Positions 8,890 to 17,659 of a DNA stretch of 51,566 nt are shown here, piece by piece (the stretch's first letter is position 1; each line of letters starts with the position of its first letter). The stretch covers positions 1 to 51,566 of the forward strand of contig JAAWJM010000012.1 of the NCBI GenBank assembly GCA_022796855.1, read 5' to 3'. Below the pieces are notes generated by a model. That model saw nothing but the letters and a program-made list of their open reading frames with translations. It made no database searches and had not been told where the DNA came from. Origin of the DNA: Clostridia bacterium (GTDB taxonomy: Bacteria > Bacillota > Clostridia > TANB77 > CAG-508). A program made the translations under genes and the position numbers.

Positions 8890-9375
8890 AAATCGAGTAG
8901 AGAATAAATTATTGATTTTGAGTAACCCTCTAGGATACGCCTATACTCTCCTCATTAACACATTCTAACTATTATTCGCCCCTGATTTTGGTGTTTGAAA
9001 CACTACAAATTGTTCAACCTTTCAGAAAAAAATTTTTCCTACTATGGTATCTACTGACTTCTTGCAGTAAACCTTTTTCCACCATTATTCCTAATGTCCA
9101 CAAAACCTCACGGAGTAAGTCATCTAATTTTCCTCTTTTACTCACTTGATTTACTTGATAAAGTTATGTACATCTTTTGGACTTTGACTTCATAAGTAGT
9201 CTTATCCGCTTACCAAGCTTTAGTATCAAGTTTTTGTACATTGAGCCAAGATTTTGCTACACACTTTCTTCACGTCACATCTCACGATGGACCGCTTGCG
9301 TTTCACTATGTGGTTGGCGATGTATACCTCCACTACGGACTTTCACCGATTAACTAAACAACATGCCCGTCGCAC
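8890..9375 (-). mobile_element. Degenerate group II intron (5' part), probably class C
   Basis: On the minus strand the segment begins GTGCGACGGGCATGTTG, the canonical bacterial group II intron 5' end, followed by cggtgaaagtccg and gtgaaacgcaagcgg, which resemble domain I. It starts two bases after the T-tract of a Rho-independent terminator, the known insertion habit of class C introns. No reverse transcriptase gene and no clear domain V are visible, so it is a truncated remnant; the lower boundary is approximate. This explains most of the gene-free stretch between 8868 and 9421. Confidence 0.6.
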
Positions 9376-9377
9376 GT

Positions 9378-9407
9378 AAAAAAGAAGTGACTAGGGAACC
9401 ACTTCTT
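9378..9407 (-). terminator. Terminator of the 29-residue peptide gene; intron insertion site
   Basis: Stem aagaagtg / cacttctt followed by T6 on the minus strand, directly next to the group II intron 5' end. Confidence 0.8.
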
Positions 9408-9421
9408 GATTAGTTTTGCTA

Positions 9422-9511
9422 CTAATCCTCAGTTTTTTGGTCATCCAATTTCGTATTGTCTTTTACAAGCAACAATACAATTAAACGCCAAATCAAGTCG
9501 AAACTGCTCAT
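9422..9511 (-). CDS. 29-residue membrane peptide (possible type I toxin-like)
   Basis: A very short gene with a strong site (AAAGGAGG, 8 bases before ATG) and its own terminator. The peptide has a hydrophobic core (IWRLIVLLLV) then a charged tail (DDQKTED). Size, a single membrane helix, strong initiation and a private terminator resemble type I toxins or holin-like peptides. No antisense antitoxin promoter was confirmed. Confidence 0.5.
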   Translation of the reverse strand: MSSFDLIWRLIVLLLVKDNTKLDDQKTED

Positions 9512-9624
9512 TTATCTGCCTCCTTTCACAAAGATTTCCTTTTTGAAAGGATATTTTTATTATATTTTATTTTCCAACAAATTATAATCATTTTACATGA
9601 AAAAAGCAAAAGTTTGTTTACTTC

Positions 9625-10929
9625 TTACATAACAACATTAAGAATGGTTTTGTCTTTTTCAATTTTACTTTCTTGTATTTGATATATGGTTTGTAGTTCC
9701 TTTACTGCTTGCTTTGCTTTTTCTTCTTCGGAGGCATGAATATAGGCTAATACTTCTCCCTTTTTTACAAAATCACCTTTCTTTTTTCTTAACACAATTC
9801 CTACGGTTTCGTCAATTGGGTCTTCTTTTTTTATTCTTCCTGCTCCTAGTTTGCCAGATAATTCACCTATGTCTCTTGCTGGAAGTTTGCTTACATAGCC
9901 TTCTTGAGTTGCTGTTACTTCTAAAATATAGTTTGCTTTTTCAAATTTTTGCGTGTTTTCTAAATAAGTCGTATCGCCTCCTTGGTTTTCTATTAGTTCT
10001 ACAAACTTTCGGTAGCTCTCACCTGTTTTTATTTTTTCTAACATGGTTTGTTTGTTTTTCTCAATATCTTCGCCAAGACCTGCTAATTTTATCATATACG
10101 CTCCTAATTCTAGGACTACTTCTTTTACATCTTCTGGCATATCACCTTTTAAAAACTGAACTGCTTCAATGACTTCTAAGTTATTTCCTACCGCGTAGCC
10201 TAATGGTTCCTCCATATTGGTAATGACGCAAACCGTTTCTTTGCCTGCTAATTTTCCAATACGGTTCATCATTTCAGCTAATTTTTTTGCTTCTTCCTCA
10301 GTTTGCATAAAAGCTCCATTTCCACAAGTAACATCTAATACAATGTTACACGCTCCTGCTGCTATTTTTTTACTCATAATACTTGAAGCAATTAATGGAA
10401 TACTATCGGTACATGCAATGGTATCTCTTAGGGCATATATTTTTTTGTCTGCTGGTGCTAAGTTTAAGGTTTGCCCAATTAAACTAATTCCAATCTTTTT
10501 TACATTTTCCATAAATTCTTCTATTGAAATATTCGTACAATAACCGGGAATGGATTCTAATTTATCAATAGTTCCCCCTGTAAAGCCTAACCCTCGTCCA
10601 GACATTTTTGCTACTGGTATCCCAAAAGATGCAATAATGGGTGCTAAAATTAGTGTAACTTTATCTCCCACTCCACCAGTGCTATGCTTATCTACTACAT
10701 TTTTTCCAAATATCGATAAATCTAACATTTCCCCAGAATGTGCCATACTTAATGTTAAATTTGTAATTTCCTCATCTGACATACCATTTAAGTAAATTGC
10801 CATTACTAATGCTGCTGCTTGGTAATCGGTAATCTCTCCCTTGGTATAGCCTTCTATAAAATATGCAATTTCTTCTTTTAATAATTCCTTTTTATCTCTT
10901 TTTTTGGCAATAATTTCAATAATATTCAT
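9625..10929 (-). CDS. pdp: Pyrimidine-nucleoside phosphorylase
   Basis: 434-residue cytosolic salvage enzyme that phosphorolyses thymidine, deoxyuridine and uridine. It shows the family signature SGRGLGFTGGTIDKLES, the phosphate-binding KHSTGGVGDK, and the C-terminal domain with KLGAGR. Length fits Pdp/DeoA (about 433). It lies 12 bases downstream of rnhB on the same strand, so probably co-transcribed. With deoD in the same window it forms the phosphorolytic nucleoside salvage set. ccg occurs in three places but never in frame. Confidence 0.93.
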   Translation of the reverse strand: MNIIEIIAKKRDKKELLKEEIAYFIEGYTKGEITDYQAAALVMAIYLNGMSDEEITNLTLSMAHSGEMLDLSIFGKNVVDKHSTGGVGDKVTLILAPIIASFGIPVAKMSGRGLGFTGGTIDKLESIPGYCTNISIEEFMENVKKIGISLIGQTLNLAPADKKIYALRDTIACTDSIPLIASSIMSKKIAAGACNIVLDVTCGNGAFMQTEEEAKKLAEMMNRIGKLAGKETVCVITNMEEPLGYAVGNNLEVIEAVQFLKGDMPEDVKEVVLELGAYMIKLAGLGEDIEKNKQTMLEKIKTGESYRKFVELIENQGGDTTYLENTQKFEKANYILEVTATQEGYVSKLPARDIGELSGKLGAGRIKKEDPIDETVGIVLRKKKGDFVKKGEVLAYIHASEEEKAKQAVKELQTIYQIQESKIEKDKTILNVVM

Positions 10930-10941
10930 TTTTAATTCCCT

Positions 10942-11574
10942 TTAAACAAAATTTTTCGTAAAACTTTTTCGATGAATTGGGCATAAACCATATTCTTTAA
11001 TAGCTTCAATATGTGCTTTGGTTCCATAACCTTTGTGCTTTTCAAATCCATATTGTGGATAGATTTCATCCCATTGTCTCATCATTCGATCCCTTGTTAC
11101 TTTTGCTAAAATCGAAGCAGCCGAAATACTATAACACAGTGCATCTCCTTTTATAATTGACTGGTATGGAATTCCTAATGTGTCAATTCCTTTTAGGGCA
11201 TCTACTAGTATTACATCTGGTTTAACACTTAATTCTTTTAAAGAAGTAGTTAGTCCTGTTTTGGTTGCTTCTAAAATGTTTCTTTCATCTATTTCTTTTT
11301 GGTCTATAACACCAATACCATAACTCACTGCCTCTTCTATAATTTTATCATATAAGGCTTCGCGCTTTTTTTCAGAAACTTTTTTCGAATCATTTACTCC
11401 TTCAATCATGGAATCTCTTGGCATAATAACCGAAGCCACTACAACAGGTCCTGCAAGAGGTCCTCTTCCTGCTTCATCAATTCCACAAATATAGCGAACT
11501 TCTGGGTGTTTCTCGTAAAAATCTTCTTCTATTTTCTTCAGTTGCACTAATCTTATCTCTTCTTTTTCTTTCAT
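10942..11574 (-). CDS. rnhB: Ribonuclease HII
   Basis: 210 residues. Cleaves RNA in RNA-DNA hybrids, including single ribonucleotides. The first catalytic motif is GIDEAGRGPLAGPVV; later acidic residues lie in ILVDALKG. The C-terminal GYGTKAHIEAI and HRKSF are typical. The gene probably shares a transcript with the upstream pilin-like gene and downstream pdp. No in-frame CGG. Confidence 0.93.
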   Translation of the reverse strand: MKEKEEIRLVQLKKIEEDFYEKHPEVRYICGIDEAGRGPLAGPVVVASVIMPRDSMIEGVNDSKKVSEKKREALYDKIIEEAVSYGIGVIDQKEIDERNILEATKTGLTTSLKELSVKPDVILVDALKGIDTLGIPYQSIIKGDALCYSISAASILAKVTRDRMMRQWDEIYPQYGFEKHKGYGTKAHIEAIKEYGLCPIHRKSFTKNFV

Positions 11575-11602
11575 TCTTTTAGTCCTTCTTTTATTTCATT
11601 TC

Positions 11603-12100
11603 TTATTTTTCTACTTCTACTACATCCTCATCTACTTTTAAATCTTTCATTTCAGAAAGTTTGTAATAAGTTTTATCTTTCGCTTCAAAACCTTTTACAT
11701 AGATAATTTCATTAGTTTCATAATTCACAATGTACCCACTATCTTCATTTACCTTTTCTAGTCCCATTTCATTTAAATCGTTTTGTGATAACAAATAACA
11801 ATTTTCGCTATCTTCTATTTTGTTTTCAGAAAGCAATTTTTCTACCTCTTTATTACCTGTTACCTCGGTTACTTTGGTTCCTTTGTAATTTGAGGTATCT
11901 TTATTAAATTTCGCTTGTTCTGAAATGGTCTTTGTTTTTGCCTGAATTAACATCATATTGGTATTAATATTTTGCAAATTTGCTTGTTTCACAATTTCCG
12001 TTCCTGTATAGATACCAATCGATGCTAAAATAATTAACACAATCACTGTAATGGTTAGTGCTACAATGGTAATTCCTTTTACCTTCTCTTCTTTTTTCAT
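11603..12100 (-). CDS. Type IV pilin-like membrane protein
   Basis: 165 residues. The N-terminus KVKGITIVALTITVIVLI has the short charged leader followed by a long hydrophobic helix typical of clostridial prepilin-like (GITLVALVIT) proteins. The rest is a charged soluble domain with no recognised family. The ATG at 12100 follows GGGGAGG. It may be a pseudopilin or only a pilin-like anchored protein; no pilus assembly genes are nearby. Confidence 0.65.
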   Translation of the reverse strand: MKKEEKVKGITIVALTITVIVLIILASIGIYTGTEIVKQANLQNINTNMMLIQAKTKTISEQAKFNKDTSNYKGTKVTEVTGNKEVEKLLSENKIEDSENCYLLSQNDLNEMGLEKVNEDSGYIVNYETNEIIYVKGFEAKDKTYYKLSEMKDLKVDEDVVEVEK

Positions 12101-12262
12101 AAATATACCTCCCCTATTTTCATTTTCTTCTATTATATCGATAGTCCTTCATTATTTCAATAAAATTTTATGATTTTTTATCCTTTTCACACTTTTTTCA
12201 CAAAAGTATTGTATGATAATGTTGATAAACGGATATTTTATTATTAATTGGAGGTTTTATTT

Positions 12263-13505
12263 ATGGAAGAAAATTCAAACAACAAACAAACATATCAAGT
12301 CATCGATATGTCAGACCATGAAAAAAAAGAAAAAAAATCATCTAGTAGTTTTTCAAAAAGTATTTTATTACCATTTTGCTCTGGTGTTTTAGGTGCTACT
12401 TTAGTGGTAGGAACTTGTTTTGGTGTACCACAAATTCGTACTTACCTTATGGGGAAAACCGAATTTGTACAAACTTCATCTCCTTCACGGAAATACCGAA
12501 ACACCTAGTAGCTTAACGAGTATTTCTCTTACGAATTATTCAGAAACTGGAATGAAAGTAGCAAGCAAGGTTCGTCCTTCCATTGTTGGAATTAAGGTCG
12601 AATATACCGCAAATTCTATGTTTCTTCGTAACTCTACTACCGCCTCTGCCGAAGGCTCTGGTATTATCATTTCAGAAGATGGCTATATTTTAACCAACAA
12701 TCATATTGTTAATTCTACTTCAACCAATTCTTGGTATGAATTAGGAAAAGCCAATAAATTAAGTGTTTATTTGTATAATGACGAAACGGAATACCCTGCA
12801 ACCATTATTGGAACCGATGAGCAAACCGACCTTGCGGTTATTAAAATTGATAAAACAGGCTTAACCCCTGCCGAACTTGGTGATTCAAGTCAAGTCCAAG
12901 TAGGTGAATTTTCAATGGCAATTGGAAATCCTTTAGGAATGGAAAGTAGTGTAACTGCTGGTATTATTAGTGCTGTCAATCGTAAAGTAACCGATACTGA
13001 TGGAAAAACCTTTACATTAATTCAAACCGATGCTGCTATTAACTCAGGAAATAGTGGTGGAGCTTTGGTAAATGCAGAAGGAAAAGTTATTGGTGTAAAT
13101 ACTCTAAAACTTTCTGGTACTGGAATTGAAGGTATGGGATTTGCCATTCCAATTAATTCTACCAAAGAAATTTATGAACAATTAATCAATCATGGTAGTG
13201 TAAAAAGACCATATATTGGTATTACTGGAATTGATTTAGACCAAAAAACCGCAGACTACAATAAACTAGTGGTTGGTATTTACGTAAAAGAAGTAGAAAC
13301 CTTTTCCTCGGCAGAAAAAGCAGGTATTAAAACAGGTGATGTTATTATTGGAGCAGATGGAAAAACCGTGAAAACTATGGATGAATTAAATGAAATTAAA
13401 AATGCACATGCCATTGGTGACCAAATGACCTTAAAAGTAAATCGTAATGGGCAAGAAATGGATATTACCTTAACACTTTCTGAACAACCTACCAAACAAC
13501 CTTAA
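12263..13505 (+). CDS. htrA: HtrA/DegP-type serine protease, membrane anchored (one +1 shift at CGG)
   Basis: 413 residues after recoding. A short cytoplasmic tail and one transmembrane helix (about 35-55) are followed by a trypsin-like domain with triad His (TNNHIV), Asp (TDLAVIKI) and Ser (GNSGGALV), then one PDZ domain (about 310-405). Envelope protein quality control. The frame breaks at CGG 12488 (codon 76) in the linker after the helix, after TSSPS. A +1 shift reads G-NTETPSSLTS and on into the protease. Without it, only the membrane anchor would be made. ATG 12263 follows GGAGG. Confidence 0.92.
12488..12491 (+). other. +1 recoding site CGGA in htrA (codon 76)
   Basis: Zero frame TCA CGG AAA, with TAG 6 codons after the CGG. 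Skipping C gives GGA AAT ACC GAA ACA. The site is in a non-conserved linker, so the amino acid cannot be judged from family conservation. Confidence 0.82.
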
Positions 13506-13651
13506 GATTTTCTTCATAATCAATTTGCAAGGTTTCCACGTTTCGTTCACAAAATGGACAAAATTGTTTTATAAGATATTAACATGAAAAGTATAAGTAA
13601 AGAATTGATAAGAAACTTTTCTTATATTTAGAACATCCCCTTTTATTTTCA

Positions 13652-13683
13652 AAAAGGCGACCAGAAAACTGGTCGCCTTTTTA
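13652..13683. terminator. Bidirectional terminator between htrA and DUF3298-like gene
   Basis: Stem aaaaggcgaccag / ctggtcgcctttt with A- and T-runs on both sides, between convergent genes. Confidence 0.85.
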
Positions 13684-13686
13684 TGC

Positions 13687-14523
13687 TTAAAATACAATAA
13701 CATCCATCTCATCTGTAAAATTCGCATTTCCATATGGATATACCAAATATAGCTTATTATTTGGTCCTAATATATAATTATCTGTATTTTCTAGTTTGTA
13801 TATGTTACTATTTAAATCTCTTGTATACACATTATATCCTAAGTGTTTAAGCACTTCTGCTTCTTCATTTGCAAGCTTCACTTGTGCCATTATTGTATTT
13901 TCTACATTTGCTTTATTAAGTCCTTTTATTTCTAAAATTTGATTTAACGAAATTTCTTCATTAGTACTTAAATTATAGTTATATGTTTGAATAATCACTC
14001 TTTGTGGATTGTTTCCTTCTTTTAGTGTAGAACGAATGACAAGTGATAAAATATTGGTATTCACATATGCCATATAATCGATACTATAAATGGTATTTTG
14101 TGTTGCATTTTTCATAATATCGTTTGCTTTATCCACAAACAAAGACTGAATTTTTTTATTAAACTGTTCCACAGAAGTATTATTAGAAATATTAATAATC
14201 GGAACTTTTAAATCAATATCATAACGATTTTCCACCACTCTTTTGGTTTCTACTACCGTATAAATAATATCCTTACTTCCATCCTTTTTAGTAACCCCTA
14301 GGGTATTTACTCCACTATTTTGATAATCCAATCGATTTTCAAATTGTGTTTTAAATTTTTCTGCTAGATTTTTATTTTCTTCTTCCATTCCAATTGGATT
14401 TGGTAACGTATTGGTTGGCTCTGGCTCTTTTACTCCAAACTGTACATATAACGCCATCACCACAGCAAACACACATACCACACTAATTAATATAAAACAA
14501 AAAGTTCGTAAACTAATCTTCAT
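13687..14523 (-). CDS. Membrane-anchored DUF3298/RsiV-like protein
   Basis: 278 residues. One N-terminal signal-anchor helix (about 5-28), then an extracellular domain. It resembles the DUF4163/DUF3298 fold of RsiV and PdaC: VPIINISNN-type start, a middle strand pattern SLVIRSTLKEG, the NYNLSTNEEISLNQIL element, and a C-terminal VYPYGNANF. Function in the cell is unknown; relatives bind lysozyme or accompany peptidoglycan enzymes. No in-frame CGG. Confidence 0.6.
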   Translation of the reverse strand: MKISLRTFCFILISVVCVFAVVMALYVQFGVKEPEPTNTLPNPIGMEEENKNLAEKFKTQFENRLDYQNSGVNTLGVTKKDGSKDIIYTVVETKRVVENRYDIDLKVPIINISNNTSVEQFNKKIQSLFVDKANDIMKNATQNTIYSIDYMAYVNTNILSLVIRSTLKEGNNPQRVIIQTYNYNLSTNEEISLNQILEIKGLNKANVENTIMAQVKLANEEAEVLKHLGYNVYTRDLNSNIYKLENTDNYILGPNNKLYLVYPYGNANFTDEMDVIVF

Positions 14524-14641
14524 TTCACTTCATCCCTTGTACTCTATTTAGGTTTTTTAAGGATTACCTATAAACCTATTTTTTCCTTTGTCCATTATAT
14601 CATCTTTTCTACTAAAATGTAAACAAATTCTAGAATAAAAC

Positions 14642-14670
14642 TTGACTTTTTTCCCAATTTGTATTAGAAT
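14642..14670 (+). promoter_or_regulatory. Promoter of rplM-rpsI
   Basis: TTGACT at 14642-14647, 17-base spacer, TAGAAT at 14665-14670. Strong vegetative promoter for the ribosomal protein pair. Confidence 0.75.
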
Positions 14671-14683
14671 AATTAAGCATTAT

Positions 14684-14739
14684 GTGTTAGAAGTGGATAG
14701 ATAAACTTCTCCCCGGTAGTTTATAGAACATTTCTAACA
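14684..14739 (+). promoter_or_regulatory. Structured leader of rplM (L13 leader type)
   Basis: The 5' leader can form an outer stem tgttagaa / ttctaaca enclosing an inner hairpin. It lies between the promoter and rplM, where the Firmicutes L13 leader sits and is thought to bind L13. Assigned by position and shape. Confidence 0.55.
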
Positions 14740-14783
14740 AAAAGAAAATGATAGAAATTTAAGAATGGAGGGTATTTATTACC

Positions 14784-15218
14784 ATGAATAATACAACATA
14801 CAGTATCAAAAAAGAAGAAATTGAAAGAAAATGGTATATCATCGATGCTGAAGGTAAGCCTTTAGGTAGAGTTGCCACTGAAGCTGCTAAGTTATTAAGA
14901 GGAAAACACAAACCAACCTATACACCTAACATGGATGCTGGTGATCATGTCATTATTTTAAATTGTTCAAAAGTGATTTTAACTGGTCACAAATTAGACC
15001 AAAAAGTTTACAGACATCATTCTGGTTATATTGGAGGAATGAAAGAAATTGTTGCAAGAGACTTACTTGCTAAAAATCCAGAAAAAGCAATGATGCACGC
15101 TGTAAAAGGAATGTTGCCACACAATAGTTTAGGTAGACAAATGGTGAAAAAATTAAGATTATATGCTGGTGATGTACATGAAAATGAAGCACAAAAACCA
15201 GAAAAATGGGAATTCTAG
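14784..15218 (+). CDS. rplM: Large subunit ribosomal protein L13
   Basis: 144 residues. Family motifs: [16 protein letters not shown] near the N-terminus, GDHVIILN, and the C-terminal [26 protein letters not shown] precedes the ATG. It forms the universal pair with rpsI, 22 bases downstream, under one promoter. No CGG codon, as expected for a highly expressed gene here. Confidence 0.97.
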   Translation: MNNTTYSIKKEEIERKWYIIDAEGKPLGRVATEAAKLLRGKHKPTYTPNMDAGDHVIILNCSKVILTGHKLDQKVYRHHSGYIGGMKEIVARDLLAKNPEKAMMHAVKGMLPHNSLGRQMVKKLRLYAGDVHENEAQKPEKWEF

Positions 15219-15240
15219 AAAAGTTAAGGAGGAAAATTAA

Positions 15241-15648
15241 ATGCCTAAAGCAAAAAATGAAAAAATGATGTTCTATGGTACAGGTAGAAGAAAAAGTTCA
15301 ATTGCAAGAGTTCGTTTAGTAGAAGGAACTGGAGTTATTACAATCAATGGTAGAAATATTGATGAATATTTTGGTTTAGAAACCTTAAAAGTAATTGTTA
15401 GACAACCATTAACCATTACAAACACACTTGCAAAATATGACGTTATTTGTAAAGTAACTGGTGGTGGATACACTGGTCAAGCAGGAGCAATCCGCCATGG
15501 TATTGCAAGAGCATTAAACGAAGCAAACAATGAATTTAGACCAGATCTAAAAACAAACGGATTCTTAACAAGAGATCCTCGTATGAAAGAAAGAAAAAAA
15601 TACGGTCTTAAAAAAGCTCGTCGTGCGCCACAATTTAGTAAGAGATAA
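15241..15648 (+). CDS. rpsI: Small subunit ribosomal protein S9
   Basis: 135 residues. N-terminal [15 protein letters not shown] and the basic C-terminal tail ending PQFSKR, which reaches the P-site tRNA. AAGGAGG lies 7 bases before the ATG. It shares the rplM transcript and is followed by a strong terminator. No in-frame CGG. Confidence 0.97.
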   Translation: MPKAKNEKMMFYGTGRRKSSIARVRLVEGTGVITINGRNIDEYFGLETLKVIVRQPLTITNTLAKYDVICKVTGGGYTGQAGAIRHGIARALNEANNEFRPDLKTNGFLTRDPRMKERKKYGLKKARRAPQFSKR

Positions 15649-15652
15649 AAAG

Positions 15653-15686
15653 AAAAACCATTCTTATATTACAAGAATGGTTTTTT
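15653..15686 (+). terminator. Terminator of rplM-rpsI
   Basis: Stem aaaaaccattctt / aagaatggttttt followed by T-rich sequence, 5 bases after the rpsI stop. Confidence 0.88.
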
Positions 15687-15704
15687 CTTATTCGTTCATC
15701 GTTC

Positions 15705-15733
15705 TTGAATTCTGTCCTAGTATTTGATATAAT
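15705..15733 (+). promoter_or_regulatory. Promoter of the Cys-rich mini-gene
   Basis: TTGAAT at 15705-15710, a 17-base spacer and perfect TATAAT at 15728-15733. With the terminator at 15912 it defines an mRNA of about 210 bases. Confidence 0.72.
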
Positions 15734-15764
15734 TAGCACAAATCAAGAAAGAGAGGTTTTTAGC

Positions 15765-15935
15765 ATGAATAAAAATTTAGACTCATGCGAATATTCACAA
15801 AAGCACCACGCACCTGATTGTATGACTTGTCCCGCACGGTCTCAGTGCATGATATGTGGAGGTTCTTGTAAAAAATGTATCTTTTCACACGGTCCCTGTA
15901 TGAAAAAGGGAAAAAAATCCTCGGCTCATTCCTGA
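15765..15935 (+). CDS. Cys-rich small protein with an in-frame CGG (possible recoding exception)
   Basis: 56 codons in a monocistronic unit with its own promoter and terminator; GAGAGG lies 9 bases before the ATG at 15765. The uninterrupted product has eight cysteines in metal-knuckle spacing (CMTCPARSQC, CMICGGSCKKC, HGPC). Codon 25 is CGG at 15837. Elsewhere in this window such a codon forces a +1 shift; here a shift gives a 28-residue product (ending AGLSA) at TGA 15850-15852 and loses five cysteines. Either this CGG is read through, or both products exist, or the downstream Cys-rich frame is not used. I do not recognise the family. Confidence 0.6.
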   Translation: MNKNLDSCEYSQKHHAPDCMTCPARSQCMICGGSCKKCIFSHGPCMKKGKKSSAHS

Positions 15936-15950
15936 GCCAAGGATTTTTTT
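15912..15950 (+). terminator. Terminator of the Cys-rich mini-gene
   Basis: Hairpin with ggctca / tgagcc and an outer aaaatcc / ggatttt pairing, then T7. The stop codon of the Cys-rich frame lies inside it. Confidence 0.8.
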
Positions 15951-16025
15951 CCTTTTGCGAAATACGCAAGCCAAATATATCCCCCATTTTATTTATGAAT
16001 ATCTACTGAATCTTCCCAAAATTAC

Positions 16026-16054
16026 TTGACGAATTTTATCAAAAATTGTATGAT
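16026..16054 (+). promoter_or_regulatory. Promoter of pgsA
   Basis: TTGACG at 16026-16031, 17-base spacer, TATGAT at 16049-16054. Confidence 0.65.
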
Positions 16055-16084
16055 ATAGTATATTACATAAGGGAGGATTTTTCC

Positions 16085-16690
16085 ATGGCAAAACATATAC
16101 CAAACGCATTAACCATACTTCGTTTCATTTTAATTCCTTTTATTGTAGGATATTTAAGCGAAGAAAATTATATATTAGCATTTGTTTTTCTGACTCTTTC
16201 TGGATTAACGGATGTATTAGACGGCTTTATTGCTCGTAAATTTAATTTTATTACGAACTTTGGAAAACTGATTGACCCACTTGCCGATAAAGCAACGCAA
16301 GTTTCTGTTCTTGCCACCCTTACCTTACAACACATTATTCCTTTATGGATTTTAATTATTGTTTTATTAAAAGAATGCATCATGATTGCAGGAGCTTCCT
16401 TTCTTTATGGAAAAGAATTAGTGGTATCTAGCAAATGGTATGGAAAGCTTTCAACCGTATTGTTTTACATTGCCATTGTAAGCTCTTTCTTTATTAAACA
16501 ATTTAATTTAACCATCTTTAATCATCCAGAATATAGTATGAGTCCTTTACCAGCATTTGACCAATACATTTACTATTTAGCCTTAATGATGACAATTTTC
16601 TCACTTGTCATGTACTTTAGGGCCTTTTATACGCAAGGATATCTAAAAAAAGAAAATTTAAAAATTAATGACGAAACCATACAAAAATAG
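16085..16690 (+). CDS. pgsA: CDP-diacylglycerol-glycerol-3-phosphate 3-phosphatidyltransferase
   Basis: 201-residue membrane enzyme that makes phosphatidylglycerophosphate. The CDP-alcohol phosphotransferase signature D-G-x2-A-R-x8-G-x3-D-x3-D is seen as DGFIARKFNFITNFGKLIDPLADK. Several transmembrane segments. The ATG at 16085 follows GGGAGG. A CDP-alcohol transferase with another substrate cannot be ruled out, but an N-terminus beginning IPNALTILRF is typical of PgsA. Confidence 0.88.
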   Translation: MAKHIPNALTILRFILIPFIVGYLSEENYILAFVFLTLSGLTDVLDGFIARKFNFITNFGKLIDPLADKATQVSVLATLTLQHIIPLWILIIVLLKECIMIAGASFLYGKELVVSSKWYGKLSTVLFYIAIVSSFFIKQFNLTIFNHPEYSMSPLPAFDQYIYYLALMMTIFSLVMYFRAFYTQGYLKKENLKINDETIQK

Positions 16691-16718
16691 AAGAGAATTT
16701 AGACATCTCTTCTATTTT
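16684..16718. terminator. Bidirectional terminator after pgsA
   Basis: Stem aaaatagaagaga / tctcttctatttt between the convergent pgsA and BofC-like genes, with T-rich flanks on both strands. Confidence 0.85.
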
Positions 16719-16732
16719 CTCATATTTTTCTT

Positions 16733-17329
16733 TTACTCATAATCCTCAAGCGTACTATTTAGTTCCTCTTCTCCATAAATACGAATTCCTTCTTCTAAGC
16801 GTAATTTATCATTTTCGGTTAAATATTCTACGGTAATACCAGTTTCTTCTTTTAATACTTCTTCATTATTATCTTTTACTTGATATACCGCAATAATTCC
16901 GTCTTTCTCGCGTATGACAAAATGTTCATTACAAGTACTATTCATTCTTTTTCGTAATACCACTCGGCTACTTGAAAATTCTTGTACTTCCCAATCCTCT
17001 TGCAATTCTTCTAATTCTTCTTTTGTTTTATTTACATATTCCTCTGGAATTTTAACATACTCTTTTATGGTATGGTCGCATTCCTCATAATATTTCTCAA
17101 GAACCAAGGTTGCTTTTGGTGAAATTTTCTCCTTTTCCACACTACTTACACTAATCTCATTTACAATCATATTGTCTTTTAAAATGTTCTGCTCTTGAAC
17201 GGTATTTTTAGATTCTGCCTGCATACGTGGCTCTTGTTTCGGACTACTATTTTGAAACAAATAATATCCCACTAAAATAGCAACTAAAATGATAATCATA
17301 ACCCCAATTACATACATCCATTTTTTCAT
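16733..17329 (-). CDS. Membrane-anchored BofC C-terminal-domain-like protein
   Basis: 198 residues with an N-terminal signal-anchor (MYVIGVMIIILVAILVGYY). The soluble part carries YYEECDHTIKEY, EFSSSRVVLRK, CNEHFVIREKDGIIAVY and a C-terminal EGIRIYGEEEL. This pattern resembles BofC C-terminal domains, secreted or anchored proteins of clostridia linked to forespore signalling. The assignment is by pattern only. It lies downstream of the antirepressor remnant and comEC on the same strand. Confidence 0.5.
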   Translation of the reverse strand: MKKWMYVIGVMIIILVAILVGYYLFQNSSPKQEPRMQAESKNTVQEQNILKDNMIVNEISVSSVEKEKISPKATLVLEKYYEECDHTIKEYVKIPEEYVNKTKEELEELQEDWEVQEFSSSRVVLRKRMNSTCNEHFVIREKDGIIAVYQVKDNNEEVLKEETGITVEYLTENDKLRLEEGIRIYGEEELNSTLEDYE

Positions 17330-17353
17330 TACTTATTCCTTCTTTCCTTTTAA

Positions 17354-17659
17354 TCATCTGTCTTTTATAGTATTTTCAAAAATGGAATTTTTATACAAGG
17401 AAGCTAAGCAATATTCTTTCTTAATTTTAACATCTATTTGAGATTGTATTTTTTCGATTTCTTTCAAATTATTTTCTGATAATAATTTTACATTTTGAAT
17501 CTCCTTTGTGCTTGCTTCAATCTGATCAATTGCTAATCTCATGAAGTCAAATATATTTTGTGGGGTTTCTACTATTGTTCTATATCTCTTTTCTACTTCA
17601 ATAAAATACCTTCTAATGGTTCTTCCTATTTCATTATTTTCTATCATTTTATAATCCAT
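17354..17659 (-). CDS. Phage antirepressor-like fragment
   Basis: 101 residues. The segment NNEIGRTIRRYFIEVEKRY matches the conserved end of the phage AntA/AntB-type antirepressor domain (usually GxxARRYFIExE), followed by a coiled-coil-like stretch. The N-terminal part of such a domain is absent, so it is probably a truncated prophage relic that kept a usable start (GGGAG upstream). It lies between comEC and the BofC-like gene. Confidence 0.5.
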   Translation of the reverse strand: MDYKMIENNEIGRTIRRYFIEVEKRYRTIVETPQNIFDFMRLAIDQIEASTKEIQNVKLLSENNLKEIEKIQSQIDVKIKKEYCLASLYKNSIFENTIKDR

